NCBI GenBank assembly: GCA_021775455.1
Contig: JAJFHU010000023.1
Coordinates: forward strand, 114,600-178,599
Origin: Hyphomicrobiales bacterium
Lineage (GTDB): Bacteria > Pseudomonadota > Alphaproteobacteria > Rhizobiales > Rhizobiaceae
Direction: 5' to 3'
DNA length: 64,000 nucleotides
Positions within the stretch are counted from its first letter, which is position 1, and the number at the start of each line of letters is the position of its first letter. Below the pieces are notes generated by a model, which was given only the letters and a program-made list of their open reading frames with translations, had not been told where the DNA came from and made no database searches. Positions 34,541 through 44,431 of this stretch are shown here, one piece after another. Made by a program: the position numbers and the translations under genes.

Positions 34541-35460
34541 GCCGCCAACGTACAAAAAAAGGCCGACCGATTTCAGGTTGGGTGATTCTGGATAAACCGG
34601 TTGGTATGGGATCAACCCAATGTGTCTCCAAGATCAAGTGGCTTTATCAGGCTGCCAAGGCAGGTCACGCTGGAACCCTTGACCCGTTGGCCTCGGGCAT
34701 GCTGCCAATAGCTTTGGGTGAAGCCACCCGTACTGTTCCCTATGTTATGGATGGCGAAAAAACTTATCGATTTACCGTGACTTGGGGTGCAGAAACCAAC
34801 ACCGATGATGTAGAGGGTGAAATTACCGAAACATCCCACAAGCGTCCGGACGAAGCAGCAATTAAGGCGATTCTACCGACCTATTCGGGCGAAATTGAAC
34901 AAGTTCCACCGGCCTTCTCGGCCATCAAGATCAATGGTGAACGCGCCTACAAGCTTGCCCGCGATGGTGAAAGTTTTGAGATTGCATCGCGCAAGGTGTT
35001 GATCGGGCGCCTGGAACTGGTTTCGGTAACCGATGAAACCGCCACGTTTGAAATCCATTGCGGCAAGGGAACCTATGTTCGCGCGCTCGCTCGGGATTTT
35101 GGCCGGAACCTGGGGTGTTTTGGTCATGTCACCGTGCTTCGGCGCATTGAAGTCGGTCCGTTTGATGAAGATGATCTGGTTTCGCTTGAAGATTTGGTAA
35201 AGCTTGAGGGAAACCTTGCAGCACTCGATAAAGAAATCTTTGCTACCGGGATGGCACTGGAAGGGGTTGCTGAGGTGCCAGTGCAGGGCGAGCAGGTACA
35301 TCGGCTGCGCCTCGGAAATCCAGTTCTTATACGCGGACGGGAGGCAATCACCCATGCTGACGAAGCGATTGCAACCAAGGGCGACGAATTGGTGGCTCTG
35401 GGGGAAATTGACAAGGGCATGTTCAAGCCAAAGCGGGTCTTTCGCCATTCATGGATGTAA
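34537..35460 (+). CDS. truB: tRNA pseudouridine-55 synthase
   Basis: A 307-residue pseudouridine synthase. It has the catalytic Asp in [25 protein letters not shown] and the flanking [20 protein letters not shown] and [15 protein letters not shown] motifs. TruB makes psi55 in the T loop of tRNAs. The lysine-glycine-rich start ([20 protein letters not shown]) matches alphaproteobacterial homologues. Confidence 0.96.
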   Translation: MSRQRTKKGRPISGWVILDKPVGMGSTQCVSKIKWLYQAAKAGHAGTLDPLASGMLPIALGEATRTVPYVMDGEKTYRFTVTWGAETNTDDVEGEITETSHKRPDEAAIKAILPTYSGEIEQVPPAFSAIKINGERAYKLARDGESFEIASRKVLIGRLELVSVTDETATFEIHCGKGTYVRALARDFGRNLGCFGHVTVLRRIEVGPFDEDDLVSLEDLVKLEGNLAALDKEIFATGMALEGVAEVPVQGEQVHRLRLGNPVLIRGREAITHADEAIATKGDELVALGEIDKGMFKPKRVFRHSWM

Positions 35461-35503
35461 ACAAGGTTGATGCAATAATTTGCTGGCATTTAGTCGCATT
35501 TTG

Positions 35504-35511
35504 CCCTATAT
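35504..35511 (+). promoter_or_regulatory. Candidate -10 element upstream of rpsO
   Basis: CCCTATAT within TTTGCCCTATAT, a 12-mer also present at 45795-45806. It lies 156 nt before the rpsO ATG. A clear -35 at 16-18 nt is not seen, so the call is tentative. Confidence 0.35.
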
Positions 35512-35666
35512 GACGCGCAATCAGGCATTGTTGGCCAATTGGTCTGCCTGTTTTCTTTTCATGGATCATGAACAGAATACCCAACCCCTGCTGGACGACA
35601 TCCCGGCTGTGGGAAATTCGAAACACCGGCCAATCCTGGATTGGTCTACAAAACAAGGAAAAGCCG

Positions 35667-35936
35667 ATGTCGATTACACCAGAGCGAAAATCTGAGCTCA
35701 TCAAGGAATATGCGATCAAGGACGGCGATACCGGTTCTCCGGAAGTTCAAATTGCCATCCTCTCGGAGCGCATCAAAAACCTTACCGATCATTTCAAGGG
35801 TCACAAAAAAGACAATCACTCCCGTCGTGGCTTGTTGAAAATGGTATCCCAACGTCGTCGTTTGCTGGATTATACAAAGGTCAGCGATGATGCGCGTTAC
35901 AAGTCTATTATCGAGCGCCTTGGTTTGCGCAGATAG
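35667..35936 (+). CDS. rpsO: 30S ribosomal protein S15
   Basis: An 89-residue protein with the complete S15 sequence pattern: [52 protein letters not shown]15 binds 16S rRNA helix 22 early in 30S assembly and represses its own mRNA in several bacteria. ATG 35667 follows AAGGA at 35655-35659; the longer frame from 35568 has no homology to S15. A strong terminator lies directly downstream, so pnp has its own leader. Confidence 0.97.
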   Translation: MSITPERKSELIKEYAIKDGDTGSPEVQIAILSERIKNLTDHFKGHKKDNHSRRGLLKMVSQRRRLLDYTKVSDDARYKSIIERLGLRR

Positions 35937-35946
35937 AGAAATTTTT

Positions 35947-35976
35947 CGGCGCATTTCTGATGATATGCGCCGTTTT
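35947..35976 (+). terminator. Intrinsic terminator after rpsO
   Basis: CGGCGCAT (35947-35954) and ATGCGCCG (35965-35972) form a perfect 8-bp stem with a 10-nt loop followed by TTTTC. It ends the operon 11 nt after the rpsO stop. Confidence 0.8.
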
Positions 35977-36139
35977 CGTTCATTGTAGTTTTTATCCGCT
36001 TGTCTGCACTGAACGCGTTTGTAAACCGGCTCTTTAAGGGGCAGGATTACCAGCGGTCTGGAATGCCACAATGGCTCTCTAAACACTGGACCCCTCGTTG
36101 TCTTGCCCTTGGAAAGCCACCACATGCGGGTGATATCGA

Positions 36140-36176
36140 GTGCCGCAGGAACCTGCCATAGGGGCGGGAACGGCAC
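36140..36176 (+). promoter_or_regulatory. pnp leader hairpin
   Basis: GTGCCG (36140-36145) and CGGCAC (36171-36176) close a 37-nt structure whose interior holds further short complementary segments. It ends 17 nt before the pnp start codon. In E. coli a leader stem cut by RNase III lets PNPase repress its own mRNA; whether this shorter stem does the same is unknown. Confidence 0.45.
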
Positions 36177-36193
36177 CAATGCAAGGACAAGAA

Positions 36194-38317
36194 ATGTTTG
36201 ATCATCACGTCATTGAAATAGAATGGGGTGGACGTCCCCTTACCATTGAAACCGGCAAGATTGCACGTCAGGCTGATGCCTGTGTTATCGCCACCTATGG
36301 CGAAACCAGTGTCATGTGTGCCGTTGTTTCTGATAAGTCACCGAAACCGGGTCTCGACTTTTTCCCGCTTACAGTAAACTACATTGAGAAGGCTTATGCT
36401 GCCGGTAAAATCCCGGGCGGCTACTTCAAGCGGGAGGCCCGCCCTTCCGAAAATGAAACCCTCGTTTGTCGTCTGATTGACCGGCCAATTCGCCCACTTT
36501 TCGCAGATGGTTACAAAAACGAAACCCAGGTGACCTGCATGGTCATCTCCCATGATCTTGAAAACGACCCGGATGTAGTTGCCCTGGTTGCGACTTCCGC
36601 AGCACTTGCTATATCCGGCGTTCCATTCCAGGGTCCAATTGGTGCAGCCCGTGTCGGTTATATCGATGGGGAATATGTATTGAACCCGAACATTGATGAA
36701 ATGCCGGAATCAGACCTTGATCTGGTAGTTGCCGGTACCAACGACGCTGTGTTGATGGTGGAATCGGAAGCCAAAGAGCTTTCCGAAGAGATCATGCTTG
36801 GCGCGGTAATGTTCGGTCATGCCGAATTCCAGCCTGTCATTGATGCAGTTGGTAAGCTGGCTGCGAAGGCTGCAAAAGAAACACGCGAACATGAAGCGCC
36901 TGATCATTCCGACCTTGAAGCGAAGCTTACCAAGCTTGTCGGCAAGGACATTGAAAAAGCCTACAAGATTTCGGACAAGCAGGACCGTTACGCAGCACTG
37001 GATGAAGCAAAGATCAAGGCCAAGGAAAAGTTCCTTTCCGAAGATTCTGTTGAAGAAGAAGCCAACATTTTATCTGGCGTTTTCAAAAACGTTCAGGCCA
37101 ATGTGGTTCGCGGTTCAATCATCAAGACCGGCAAGCGTATTGACGGTCGTGATCTTTCAACCGTTCGTCCGATCGAGGCCGAAGTTGGTCTTTTGCCACG
37201 TACGCACGGTTCAGCGCTTTTCACACGTGGTGAAACACAGGCACTGGTGGTTGCAACGCTTGGCACTTCTGATGATGAGCAGTTCATCGATGCGCTGACC
37301 GGAACCCAGAAGCAGAAGTTCCTGTTGCACTATAATTTTCCACCTTACTCTGTAGGCGAAACCGGACGTATCGGGTTTACCTCACGCCGTGAAGTAGGGC
37401 ACGGAAAGCTTGCATGGCGCGCGATTCGTGCAGTATTGCCGAGCGAAGAGGAATTCCCGTATACGCTTCGCGCAGTATCAGAAATTACCGAGTCGAACGG
37501 CTCGTCTTCCATGGCAACTGTCTGCGGTACTTCGCTCGCATTCATGGATGCAGGTGTGCCATTGAAGGCACCGGTTGCCGGCATCGCAATGGGCCTCATC
37601 AAGGAAGGTGAGGAATTTGCTGTTCTTTCTGACATTCTGGGCGACGAGGATCACCTCGGTGACATGGACTTCAAGGTTGCCGGTACTGAAGCGGGGATTA
37701 CATCACTGCAGATGGACATCAAGATCACCGGAATTACCGAGGAGATCATGAAGGTTGCCCTTGAGCAGGCCAAGGGTGGGCGCGAGCACATTCTGGGCGA
37801 AATGGCGAATGCGCTTTCTGAAGGTCGAGCCGAGCTTGGTGAATTTGCTCCACGCATCGAGCAAATGTCCGTACCAGTCGACAAAATTCGTGATGTCATT
37901 GGTTCCGGCGGCAAGGTCATTCGTGAGATCGTTGAAAAAACCGGCGCCAAGATTAATATTGACGATGATGGTACAGTTCGCATTGCTTCTTCTTCCGGCA
38001 AGGAAATTGAAGCTGCGAAAAACTGGATCCACTCAATTGTTGCTGAGCCGGAAGTTGGTGTGATTTATGAAGGTACCGTGGTCAAGACCGTTGACTTTGG
38101 CGCATTTGTAAACTTCTTTGGCGCAAAAGATGGTCTCGTCCATATTTCCCAACTTGCCAATGAGCGCGTTGCCAAATCCACGGATGTGGTCAAGGAAGGT
38201 GACAAAGTTTGGGTAAAACTGATGGGCTTTGATGATCGTGGCAAGGTACGCCTGTCCATGAAGGTTGTGGATCAGGAAACCGGCAAGGAAATCACGAAGG
38301 AAGAAGAGGACGCATAA
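36194..38317 (+). CDS. pnp: Polyribonucleotide nucleotidyltransferase
   Basis: A 707-residue PNPase. It has two RNase PH-like cores (the second with [26 protein letters not shown] and the catalytic Asp region [16 protein letters not shown]). A KH domain follows ([33 protein letters not shown]), then an S1 domain ([33 protein letters not shown]). It degrades RNA phosphorolytically from the 3' end. ATG 36194 is supported by AAGGA at 36183-36187. An open frame from 36140 is rejected. Confidence 0.97.
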   Translation: MFDHHVIEIEWGGRPLTIETGKIARQADACVIATYGETSVMCAVVSDKSPKPGLDFFPLTVNYIEKAYAAGKIPGGYFKREARPSENETLVCRLIDRPIRPLFADGYKNETQVTCMVISHDLENDPDVVALVATSAALAISGVPFQGPIGAARVGYIDGEYVLNPNIDEMPESDLDLVVAGTNDAVLMVESEAKELSEEIMLGAVMFGHAEFQPVIDAVGKLAAKAAKETREHEAPDHSDLEAKLTKLVGKDIEKAYKISDKQDRYAALDEAKIKAKEKFLSEDSVEEEANILSGVFKNVQANVVRGSIIKTGKRIDGRDLSTVRPIEAEVGLLPRTHGSALFTRGETQALVVATLGTSDDEQFIDALTGTQKQKFLLHYNFPPYSVGETGRIGFTSRREVGHGKLAWRAIRAVLPSEEEFPYTLRAVSEITESNGSSSMATVCGTSLAFMDAGVPLKAPVAGIAMGLIKEGEEFAVLSDILGDEDHLGDMDFKVAGTEAGITSLQMDIKITGITEEIMKVALEQAKGGREHILGEMANALSEGRAELGEFAPRIEQMSVPVDKIRDVIGSGGKVIREIVEKTGAKINIDDDGTVRIASSSGKEIEAAKNWIHSIVAEPEVGVIYEGTVVKTVDFGAFVNFFGAKDGLVHISQLANERVAKSTDVVKEGDKVWVKLMGFDDRGKVRLSMKVVDQETGKEITKEEEDA

Positions 38318-38340
38318 TCCTTCTTCAAGCAGTATTTAAA

Positions 38341-38365
38341 GGCCGGGACGTTCCCGGCCTTTTTT
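38341..38365 (+). terminator. Intrinsic terminator after pnp
   Basis: GGCCGGGA (38341-38348) and TCCCGGCC (38352-38359) form an 8-bp GC-rich stem with a 3-nt loop, followed by TTTTTT. It isolates pnp from the next gene. Confidence 0.9.
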
Positions 38366-38406
38366 GTTAGAACGGTAACTCACAAAATCGTCAGGAAGGG
38401 AATTTG

Positions 38407-39402
38407 ATGAAGGGAGATGTACGCGACACACTTATACTTCCCTTCGAGAAAGGAACGCTGGAATTTCCTGCTTTTGGAAACCGGGGTATTTTTTTGAACG
38501 CGCAGTCTTTGCGCTCTTCTGAAGATTGGCAATCAGTTCTGGATTGCGAACAATCAGTCCGTGGAAATTTCCTGGAGCTTCAACAGCATCACTTTGATGC
38601 AGCGCCGGAGGTATTCGCCGGTGACCGTGATTTCGGCTTGGTCCTTGCGGGTAAACACAAGCGATTGAACAAGCAAAACATTCGCCGTGTAATTTCGATG
38701 GTTAATCCCGGTGGATTGATAGTAGTTGCCGGAGAAAAGACGGCCGGTATTTCATCGTTGCGCAAGTATGTGGGTCAAAGCGCAACCATTCAGGGTTTCC
38801 TGTCCAAGTATCACGGCACAGTATTCTGGTTCAAAAATCCGGGTGCCGAGGACCTGCCAGAAATTCCACCCCATGTACCACCGGAAGATTACTTTACACT
38901 TCCTGGAATGTTTTCAGCAGATCATGTTGATCCGGGGTCCGAGGTACTTGCATCTTACTTTGACAAGAAAATAGCAGGTAACGTGGCCGATTATGGCGCC
39001 GGATGGGGATATCTAAGCCATCAATTACTGAAGCATGGCGGTAACATCGCTCACCTTGATCTATATGAAGCAGATTGGCATGCCCTTGAAGCTGCAAAAA
39101 AGAATGTGATGTCTGACGAGGTCCGTCTGGGCTATTACTGGCATGACCTTGCCCGGGAAAAAGTGGACCGTTCTTACGACTGGGTCATAATGAACCCGCC
39201 ATTCCATTCAGGGCAAAAAGCAGAACCGCACTTGGGACAGAAAATTCTGGAGGTGGCAAGTCAAAGCCTTCGAAAGGGCGGGCGTCTGTTATTGGTGGCG
39301 AACCGCAATTTGCCCTATGAAAAAACAATTGAACAGCATTTTTCCAGTCAGTCCAAACTGTTTGAAACTTCGGCTTACAAGGTTATTGAAGCAGTCAGGT
39401 AG
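38407..39402 (+). CDS. RsmC-type class I SAM-dependent methyltransferase
   Basis: A 331-residue protein with two methyltransferase-like halves. The N-terminal half is degenerate; the C-terminal half has motif I VADYGAGWGYLSHQLL and the NPPF motif in VIMNPPFHSGQK that marks amino-group N-methyltransferases of bases. This layout matches RsmC/RlmG, which methylate guanine N2 in 16S or 23S rRNA. The exact target cannot be told. ATG 38407 follows AGGAAGGG at 38393-38400. It is convergent with grpE. Confidence 0.85.
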   Translation: MKGDVRDTLILPFEKGTLEFPAFGNRGIFLNAQSLRSSEDWQSVLDCEQSVRGNFLELQQHHFDAAPEVFAGDRDFGLVLAGKHKRLNKQNIRRVISMVNPGGLIVVAGEKTAGISSLRKYVGQSATIQGFLSKYHGTVFWFKNPGAEDLPEIPPHVPPEDYFTLPGMFSADHVDPGSEVLASYFDKKIAGNVADYGAGWGYLSHQLLKHGGNIAHLDLYEADWHALEAAKKNVMSDEVRLGYYWHDLAREKVDRSYDWVIMNPPFHSGQKAEPHLGQKILEVASQSLRKGGRLLLVANRNLPYEKTIEQHFSSQSKLFETSAYKVIEAVR

Positions 39403-39412
39403 GAAACTGCAA

Positions 39413-40141
39413 TCAGGAAGCAGCTTTGGGAACTTCTGCCTCGGCTTCATCCTCCTGTGGGTCAACCACTGAAGCTTTTTTTGGTCCACCCTTGGCGACA
39501 CCCACCATGGCCGGACGCAGGGAACGTTCTCCGATAACATAACCAGCCTGTGCCACTTCACAGACTGTATTGTTTGGAACTTCCGTGTTTTGAACTTCAA
39601 ACATTGCCTGATGCAAATCCGGATTGAATTTCTCGTTAAGCGGAAAAATCTGTTTAACACCATGTTTCTCAAGGACGCCAACTAACTCACGTTCGGTGAT
39701 TTCGATGCCTTCAATCAGGCTCTTGATGCCCGGCAATTCCTTGTCTTTTTCGTCCACATGGTCGATGGCCCGTCGTAAATTATCCGCAACGCTGAGTATA
39801 TCGCGCGCGAAATTTGCAATTGAAAAACTTCTCGCGTCAGCCACATCTCTCTGGGTGCGCCGTCGCAGGTTTTCCATTTCTGCAGCAGACCGTAGCAACC
39901 GGTCTTTCAGCTCGGATATCTCTTTATCAAGTTTGTGATTATCAGCAGCAAGAGCTTCCAGTGGACTGGAAAAACCAACTCCTTCTCCAAAGTCAGGATC
40001 TTCTAGTTCTTCTCCGTCAATGGCGTCCAGCAGCTCTTCTTCATCCATCGAATCGAATGTTTCCCCTACCTCGATATCCACTTCGCGCGCCTTTTTGCCG
40101 GAAGGGCGTGGTTTTTCAGGATGACCGTTATCTTCGCTCAT
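39413..40141 (-). CDS. grpE: Nucleotide exchange factor GrpE
   Basis: A 242-residue protein. A long acidic N terminus precedes the coiled coil ([43 protein letters not shown]) and the C-terminal beta domain ([28 protein letters not shown], ending VGVAKGG). GrpE releases ADP from DnaK. dnaK and dnaJ are not in the window. It is downstream of hrcA on the minus strand, about 100 nt after it. Confidence 0.95.
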   Translation of the reverse strand: MSEDNGHPEKPRPSGKKAREVDIEVGETFDSMDEEELLDAIDGEELEDPDFGEGVGFSSPLEALAADNHKLDKEISELKDRLLRSAAEMENLRRRTQRDVADARSFSIANFARDILSVADNLRRAIDHVDEKDKELPGIKSLIEGIEITERELVGVLEKHGVKQIFPLNEKFNPDLHQAMFEVQNTEVPNNTVCEVAQAGYVIGERSLRPAMVGVAKGGPKKASVVDPQEDEAEAEVPKAAS

Positions 40142-40242
40142 ATATGCAATTCCGTAGCTTCAAGAGATTTACCCCCGATATCAGGGTTCAGGCACAAAAA
40201 ATCAAGGTTTTTAAGAAGAAGGTGCAAAATTTTATACAGTAT

Positions 40243-41328
40243 TTACCGCAAAATCCGGCTGATTACCTTCGCGGTAAAATCCACCATGGGCACTATACGT
40301 GCATAGTTTAGTCGGGTTGGTCCGATTATGCCCAACGCGCCAATCACTTTTTGTTGGTTATCCCGGTAGGGTGCGACCACTACAGATGATCCTGAAAGCG
40401 AAAACAGTTTGTTTTCAGATCCAATGAAAATTCGCACCCCGTCACCCTCTTCTGTAAGTTCGAGAAGTTTCATGAAATTTTCCTTGGCTTCCAGTTCCTC
40501 AAACAGCTGGCGAATACGTTCGAGTTCCTGGGAGGTTTCCAAGTCTCCTACCAGGTGTGAGTGGCCGCTGACAATCAACTGACCAAGTGTATCGCCAGAC
40601 GTTCCTGCCCAAACGGCAATTCCTGCATCCACCATTTTGCGGGTCAGACCATCCAGTTCTTTCTTCGCCGCCACATGCAGCGCCTCAATCTCCTGATTGG
40701 CCTCGCCAATCGTCCGTCCGGCAAGTTTGGCATTCAAAAAGTTGGCAGCTTCCGTAAGACTGGACGAAGTCGTGCCGGGTAACAGGGTGATAATCCGGTT
40801 TTCTACCGACCCACTCTCCCCGACAATAACGGCAAGAGCCTTTGTCGGTTCGAGACGAATAAACTCGATGTGTTTTAACCGGAGATCATTCTTTGCGGTG
40901 ATAACCAGACCAGCGCTGTGTGAGAGGCCGGACAAGAGTTGGCTGGCCTCGCTTAGTACATGATCAAAAGTCTGGTCTACAGAGGCAGCCTTTACTTGTG
41001 ATTCGATGGATTGACGATCTTCGCCATTGAGGTTTCCGATTTCCATGAAACTGTCGACAAAAAAACGCAAGCCAGTCTCAGTTGGCATTCGTCCGGCACT
41101 TGTATGGGGCGCATAGATAAGTCCAAGCATTTCAAGATCGGACATAACATTGCGAATGGTCGCTGGAGACAGCGATACGGATAAATGTCGGGAAAGGGAG
41201 CGCGAACCGAGTGGGTCACCTGTATCCAGGTAATTCTCGACAATATGGCGGAATATCTGGCGCGAACGCTCATCGAGCTCGGTCAAAGCCGATTGCGGAG
41301 GATGGAACTCTGGTGGATGTGCACTCAT
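40243..41328 (-). CDS. hrcA: Heat-inducible transcription repressor HrcA
   Basis: A 361-residue HrcA: N-terminal winged helix (LGSRSLSRHLSVSLSPATIRNVMSDLEMLGLIYAPHTSAGRMPTETGLRFFVD) and the inserted dimerising/GAF-like domain with VVAPYRDNQQKVIGALGIIGPTRLNYARIV. HrcA binds the CIRCE element of groESL and relatives with help from GroEL. No CIRCE sequence was found in front of hrcA, grpE or rph, so autoregulation at this locus is not indicated. Confidence 0.95.
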   Translation of the reverse strand: MSAHPPEFHPPQSALTELDERSRQIFRHIVENYLDTGDPLGSRSLSRHLSVSLSPATIRNVMSDLEMLGLIYAPHTSAGRMPTETGLRFFVDSFMEIGNLNGEDRQSIESQVKAASVDQTFDHVLSEASQLLSGLSHSAGLVITAKNDLRLKHIEFIRLEPTKALAVIVGESGSVENRIITLLPGTTSSSLTEAANFLNAKLAGRTIGEANQEIEALHVAAKKELDGLTRKMVDAGIAVWAGTSGDTLGQLIVSGHSHLVGDLETSQELERIRQLFEELEAKENFMKLLELTEEGDGVRIFIGSENKLFSLSGSSVVVAPYRDNQQKVIGALGIIGPTRLNYARIVPMVDFTAKVISRILR

Positions 41329-41458
41329 GGTTTGCAGACTGTTATGAACTTTCTAATCTAAAATAGGCCGAAAATCCGGCTTTGCCAATCAAAAGCGAAC
41401 CGTCTACAAGCGACGGCAAATAGCTGATAGAAATTCCGAATTGAGGAGAGTTTAAGAA

Positions 41459-42169
41459 ATGCGTCCATCCAAACGGGCTGCCGATGAAATGCGAGCGGTT
41501 ACAATTGAACGCGGATTTGCCAAATATGCGGAGGGTTCCTGTCTCATCAAGTTTGGTGAAACCCATGTCCTGTGTACTGCGAGCCTTGAGGAGCGCGTTC
41601 CGCCGTGGCTTCGCGGGGGTGGCAAGGGCTGGGTAACCGCTGAATACGGAATGCTGCCAAGATCAACGCATGACCGCATGCGCCGAGAGGCAACTGCTGG
41701 CAAGCAATCTGGAAGAACCAGCGAAATTCAGCGATTGATTGGTCGTTCACTGCGTGCCGTTGTTGATCTTCAAGCGCTGGGAGAACGCCAGATTACGGTG
41801 GATTGTGATGTGATTCAGGCTGATGGCGGAACACGTACAGCCTCAATTACTGGCGGCTTTATCGCTCTTCATGATTGTGTTGAGTGGATGCGGGCCCGCA
41901 GCATGATTAATAGTGATGTGTTAAAGGATAATGTGGCTGCTATCTCATGCGGCATTTACAGGGGAACACCGGTGCTGGATCTGGATTACGATGAGGATTC
42001 ATCTGCTGAAACCGATGCCAACTTTGTCATGACTGGTAAGGGCGGAATTGTTGAAATCCAGGGCACCGCAGAGGGCGAACCATTTAGCAAAGAAGAGTTC
42101 GACAAGCTGCTGGGACTGGCCAAACAAGGCATTTCCAAACTGGTCGATTTGCAAAATCTTTCCGGATAA
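41459..42169 (+). CDS. rph: Ribonuclease PH
   Basis: A 236-residue RNase [59 protein letters not shown], and the phosphate-binding [15 protein letters not shown]. It trims the 3' ends of tRNA precursors with phosphate. It is the first gene of the rph-glyoxalase-rdgB-hemW run. The GAGGAG at 41443-41448 precedes the start by 10 nt. Confidence 0.96.
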   Translation: MRPSKRAADEMRAVTIERGFAKYAEGSCLIKFGETHVLCTASLEERVPPWLRGGGKGWVTAEYGMLPRSTHDRMRREATAGKQSGRTSEIQRLIGRSLRAVVDLQALGERQITVDCDVIQADGGTRTASITGGFIALHDCVEWMRARSMINSDVLKDNVAAISCGIYRGTPVLDLDYDEDSSAETDANFVMTGKGGIVEIQGTAEGEPFSKEEFDKLLGLAKQGISKLVDLQNLSG

Positions 42170-42184
42170 TTTTTTCAACAGGCC

Positions 42185-42595
42185 ATGACTGTCAAAATTC
42201 TCGAAACCGCGCTGTACGCTGAAGATCTGGACGCTGCTGAGGTATTTTATACCGGCGTGTTGGGTCTGGAGGTTATTGTCCGGGTTGAAGAAAGGCACGT
42301 TTTTTTCCGCTTGAGGGATTCGGTTCTACTGGTTTTCAATCCATCATCCACCAAAATACAGCAGACGGGTAATCCATTGTCAGCACCACCACATGGCAGC
42401 GTTGGGCAGGGTCACGCCTGCTTTGGCGCTTCCAGTCCGCAAGAGCTGGAGGAATGGCGCAGTCGTCTGGAAAAGTCCGGGATCGTAATTGAAACCGAGA
42501 TTACCTGGCCAAATGGTGCGCGGTCCATTTATTTTCGCGATCCGGCAGGCAACAGCCTTGAGATTGGGGAATCCAAAATGTGGGGTTTCGAGTGA
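42185..42595 (+). CDS. Glyoxalase/bleomycin-resistance-fold (VOC) protein
   Basis: A 136-residue vicinal-oxygen-chelate protein. Two beta-alpha-beta-beta-beta modules are visible: [40 protein letters not shown] and the second with [20 protein letters not shown] and [18 protein letters not shown], ending in the metal-site Glu. The family includes lyases, dioxygenases and antibiotic-binding proteins, so function is open. It starts 16 nt after rph and overlaps rdgB by 4 nt (GTGA), so it is embedded in a housekeeping operon in which rph and rdgB normally adjoin. Confidence 0.83.
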   Translation: MTVKILETALYAEDLDAAEVFYTGVLGLEVIVRVEERHVFFRLRDSVLLVFNPSSTKIQQTGNPLSAPPHGSVGQGHACFGASSPQELEEWRSRLEKSGIVIETEITWPNGARSIYFRDPAGNSLEIGESKMWGFE

Positions 42596-43251
42596 GAAAA
42601 CTCATTGAACGCGAAATTGTTGTGGCAAGTCACAATGAAGGCAAGGTGCGGGAAATTAATGAACTGATGGCTCCTTATGGGTATTTCGTAAAATCGGCCG
42701 CCGAACATGGACTACCTGAACCGGTGGAAACCGGTGCTACATTTGAGGAAAATTCTGCGATAAAGGCGGTTGCTGCAGCTACAGCAACGCGACTTCCTGC
42801 CCTTGCTGATGATTCAGGCCTGTGTGTGGATTTTCTGGACGGCGCTCCGGGAGTCTATACCGCCGACTGGGCTGAAAAACCGGATGGTTCCGGACGTGAC
42901 TTTGGCATGGCCATGGAAAGGGTTGTAAACGCCTTGAGTGACAAAGGTGCCGTAAATGCGAATGACCGCCGGGCAAAATTCATATCCGTTCTCTGCCTTG
43001 CCTGGCCGGACGGACACAAGGAATTTTTTCGCGGTGAGGTTGAGGGGGATATTGTATGGCCACCCAGGGGAGACAACGGATTTGGCTATGATCCAATTTT
43101 CATGCCGGATGACCACACGCGAACCTTTGGCGAAATGAATTCAAACGAAAAGCATCATTTCAATCCGAGCCAGCCAGAACAGGCGCTTTCTCACCGGGCA
43201 AGGGCGTTTGTATTATTTGCTGGCAACTGTCTGATTGCAGCCGATGACTGA
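42592..43251 (+). CDS. rdgB: RdgB/HAM1 non-canonical purine NTP pyrophosphatase
   Basis: A 219-residue HAM1-family protein: [21 protein letters not shown], the [10 protein letters not shown] motif, [22 protein letters not shown], and the C-terminal [23 protein letters not shown] with SHRARA. It hydrolyses dITP, ITP and XTP so that they are not built into nucleic acids. GTG 42592 overlaps the glyoxalase stop by 4 nt and is preferred over the upstream frame to 42580. hemW starts 8 nt before its end. Confidence 0.94.
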   Translation: MRKLIEREIVVASHNEGKVREINELMAPYGYFVKSAAEHGLPEPVETGATFEENSAIKAVAAATATRLPALADDSGLCVDFLDGAPGVYTADWAEKPDGSGRDFGMAMERVVNALSDKGAVNANDRRAKFISVLCLAWPDGHKEFFRGEVEGDIVWPPRGDNGFGYDPIFMPDDHTRTFGEMNSNEKHHFNPSQPEQALSHRARAFVLFAGNCLIAADD

Positions 43252-44431
43252 ACTACCTTCAACCCGCAAATCAGAACCATTCGGTGTATATGTGCACTGG
43301 CCATTTTGTGCCGCCAAATGTCCGTATTGTGATTTCAACAGCCATGTGCGGCACAACGGAGTAGACCAGCAGCAGTTCGCGGAAGCTTATTCACGTGAAA
43401 TTGCCCATATGGCCGCTCTTGCACCGGGAAAGACGGTCACCAGCATTTTTTTCGGTGGCGGAACTCCATCCCTGATGGAAGTTTCCGCCGTTGGTTCGAT
43501 TCTGGATGAAATCGCCAAACACTGGACTGTCAGCAATGAAGTAGAAGTTTCTTTGGAAGCAAATCCATCCAGCGTTGAAGCCGAACGTTTTCGCGGGTAC
43601 CGAAATGCGGGAGTAAATCGGGTCTCACTGGGGGTGCAATCCCTTGATGACAAGCAGCTACGGTTTTTAGGGCGGTTGCATTCCGCCGATGAGGCACGGC
43701 AGGCAATCTCTGTTGCACGCGAAATTTTCCCACGCATGTCATTTGACATGATCTATGCCCGTCCCGGACAAAGTGTTTCTATCTGGGAACGCGAACTGAA
43801 TGATGCAATTGCCCTTTGTGCAGATCATTTGTCGCTTTACCAGCTTACCATTGAACAGGGTACGTCATTTTTTGATTTGCGAAAGGCTGGGAAACTCAAA
43901 CCGCCCGACGAGGAACTTGCAGCAGAACTCTATGAATGTACGCAGGAAGTAACCGAAGCAGCCGGTCTGTTGACTTACGAAATTTCAAACCATGCAGTGA
44001 CAGGCGCTGAATGTCGGCACAATCTGGTTTACTGGCGGGGCCAGGACTATGCAGGCATTGGCCCGGGTGCCCATGGCCGGCTGGTTTGCGATGGCAGGCG
44101 ACATGCCACTGCAACGATAAAGAACCCGGAAAACTGGTGGCAACAGGCAATGGTAAAGGGTCACGGGCTGGAGGAGTTTGTGATGCTTTCACCAGAAGAG
44201 CACGCCGATGAGTTGCTTGTCATGGGTCTGCGCCTCGTCGAAGGGTTTGACCCGGGACGTTGCGAGTTTCTGTATGGGCGAAAACTGAACGTTGACCAGA
44301 TGGATTTTTTATCGCGTGAAGGGTTCATCGAGCGAATTGAGAATGGCTTTATTCGCGCCACACCTAAAGGATTTTTGGTGCTGGATTCGGTTGTGGCAGA
44401 CCTTGCTGCGTTTGAGCGGCATCAAATTTAA
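43244..44431 (+). CDS. hemW: Radical SAM heme chaperone HemW-like protein
   Basis: A 395-residue radical-SAM protein. It begins [24 protein letters not shown] with the cluster motif C-x3-C-x2-C, has the SAM-binding GGGTPSLM, and the C-terminal HemN-like helical domain. The Cys of the CPYC stretch and the surrounding residues match HemW rather than the oxygen-independent coproporphyrinogen oxidase HemN, which has extra N-terminal features. HemW is proposed to insert heme into proteins. Its stop overlaps that of the convergent LpoA-like gene by 3 nt. Confidence 0.88.
   Translation: MTELPSTRKSEPFGVYVHWPFCAAKCPYCDFNSHVRHNGVDQQQFAEAYSREIAHMAALAPGKTVTSIFFGGGTPSLMEVSAVGSILDEIAKHWTVSNEVEVSLEANPSSVEAERFRGYRNAGVNRVSLGVQSLDDKQLRFLGRLHSADEARQAISVAREIFPRMSFDMIYARPGQSVSIWERELNDAIALCADHLSLYQLTIEQGTSFFDLRKAGKLKPPDEELAAELYECTQEVTEAAGLLTYEISNHAVTGAECRHNLVYWRGQDYAGIGPGAHGRLVCDGRRHATATIKNPENWWQQAMVKGHGLEEFVMLSPEEHADELLVMGLRLVEGFDPGRCEFLYGRKLNVDQMDFLSREGFIERIENGFIRATPKGFLVLDSVVADLAAFERHQI

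Noticed and set aside
35568..35666. N-terminal extension of S15
   Set aside because: The extension is unrelated to S15, and a better start with AAGGA lies at 35667.
41329..41458. CIRCE element between hrcA and rph
   Set aside because: The TTAGCACTC-N9-GAGTGCTAA palindrome is not present there, nor in front of grpE.
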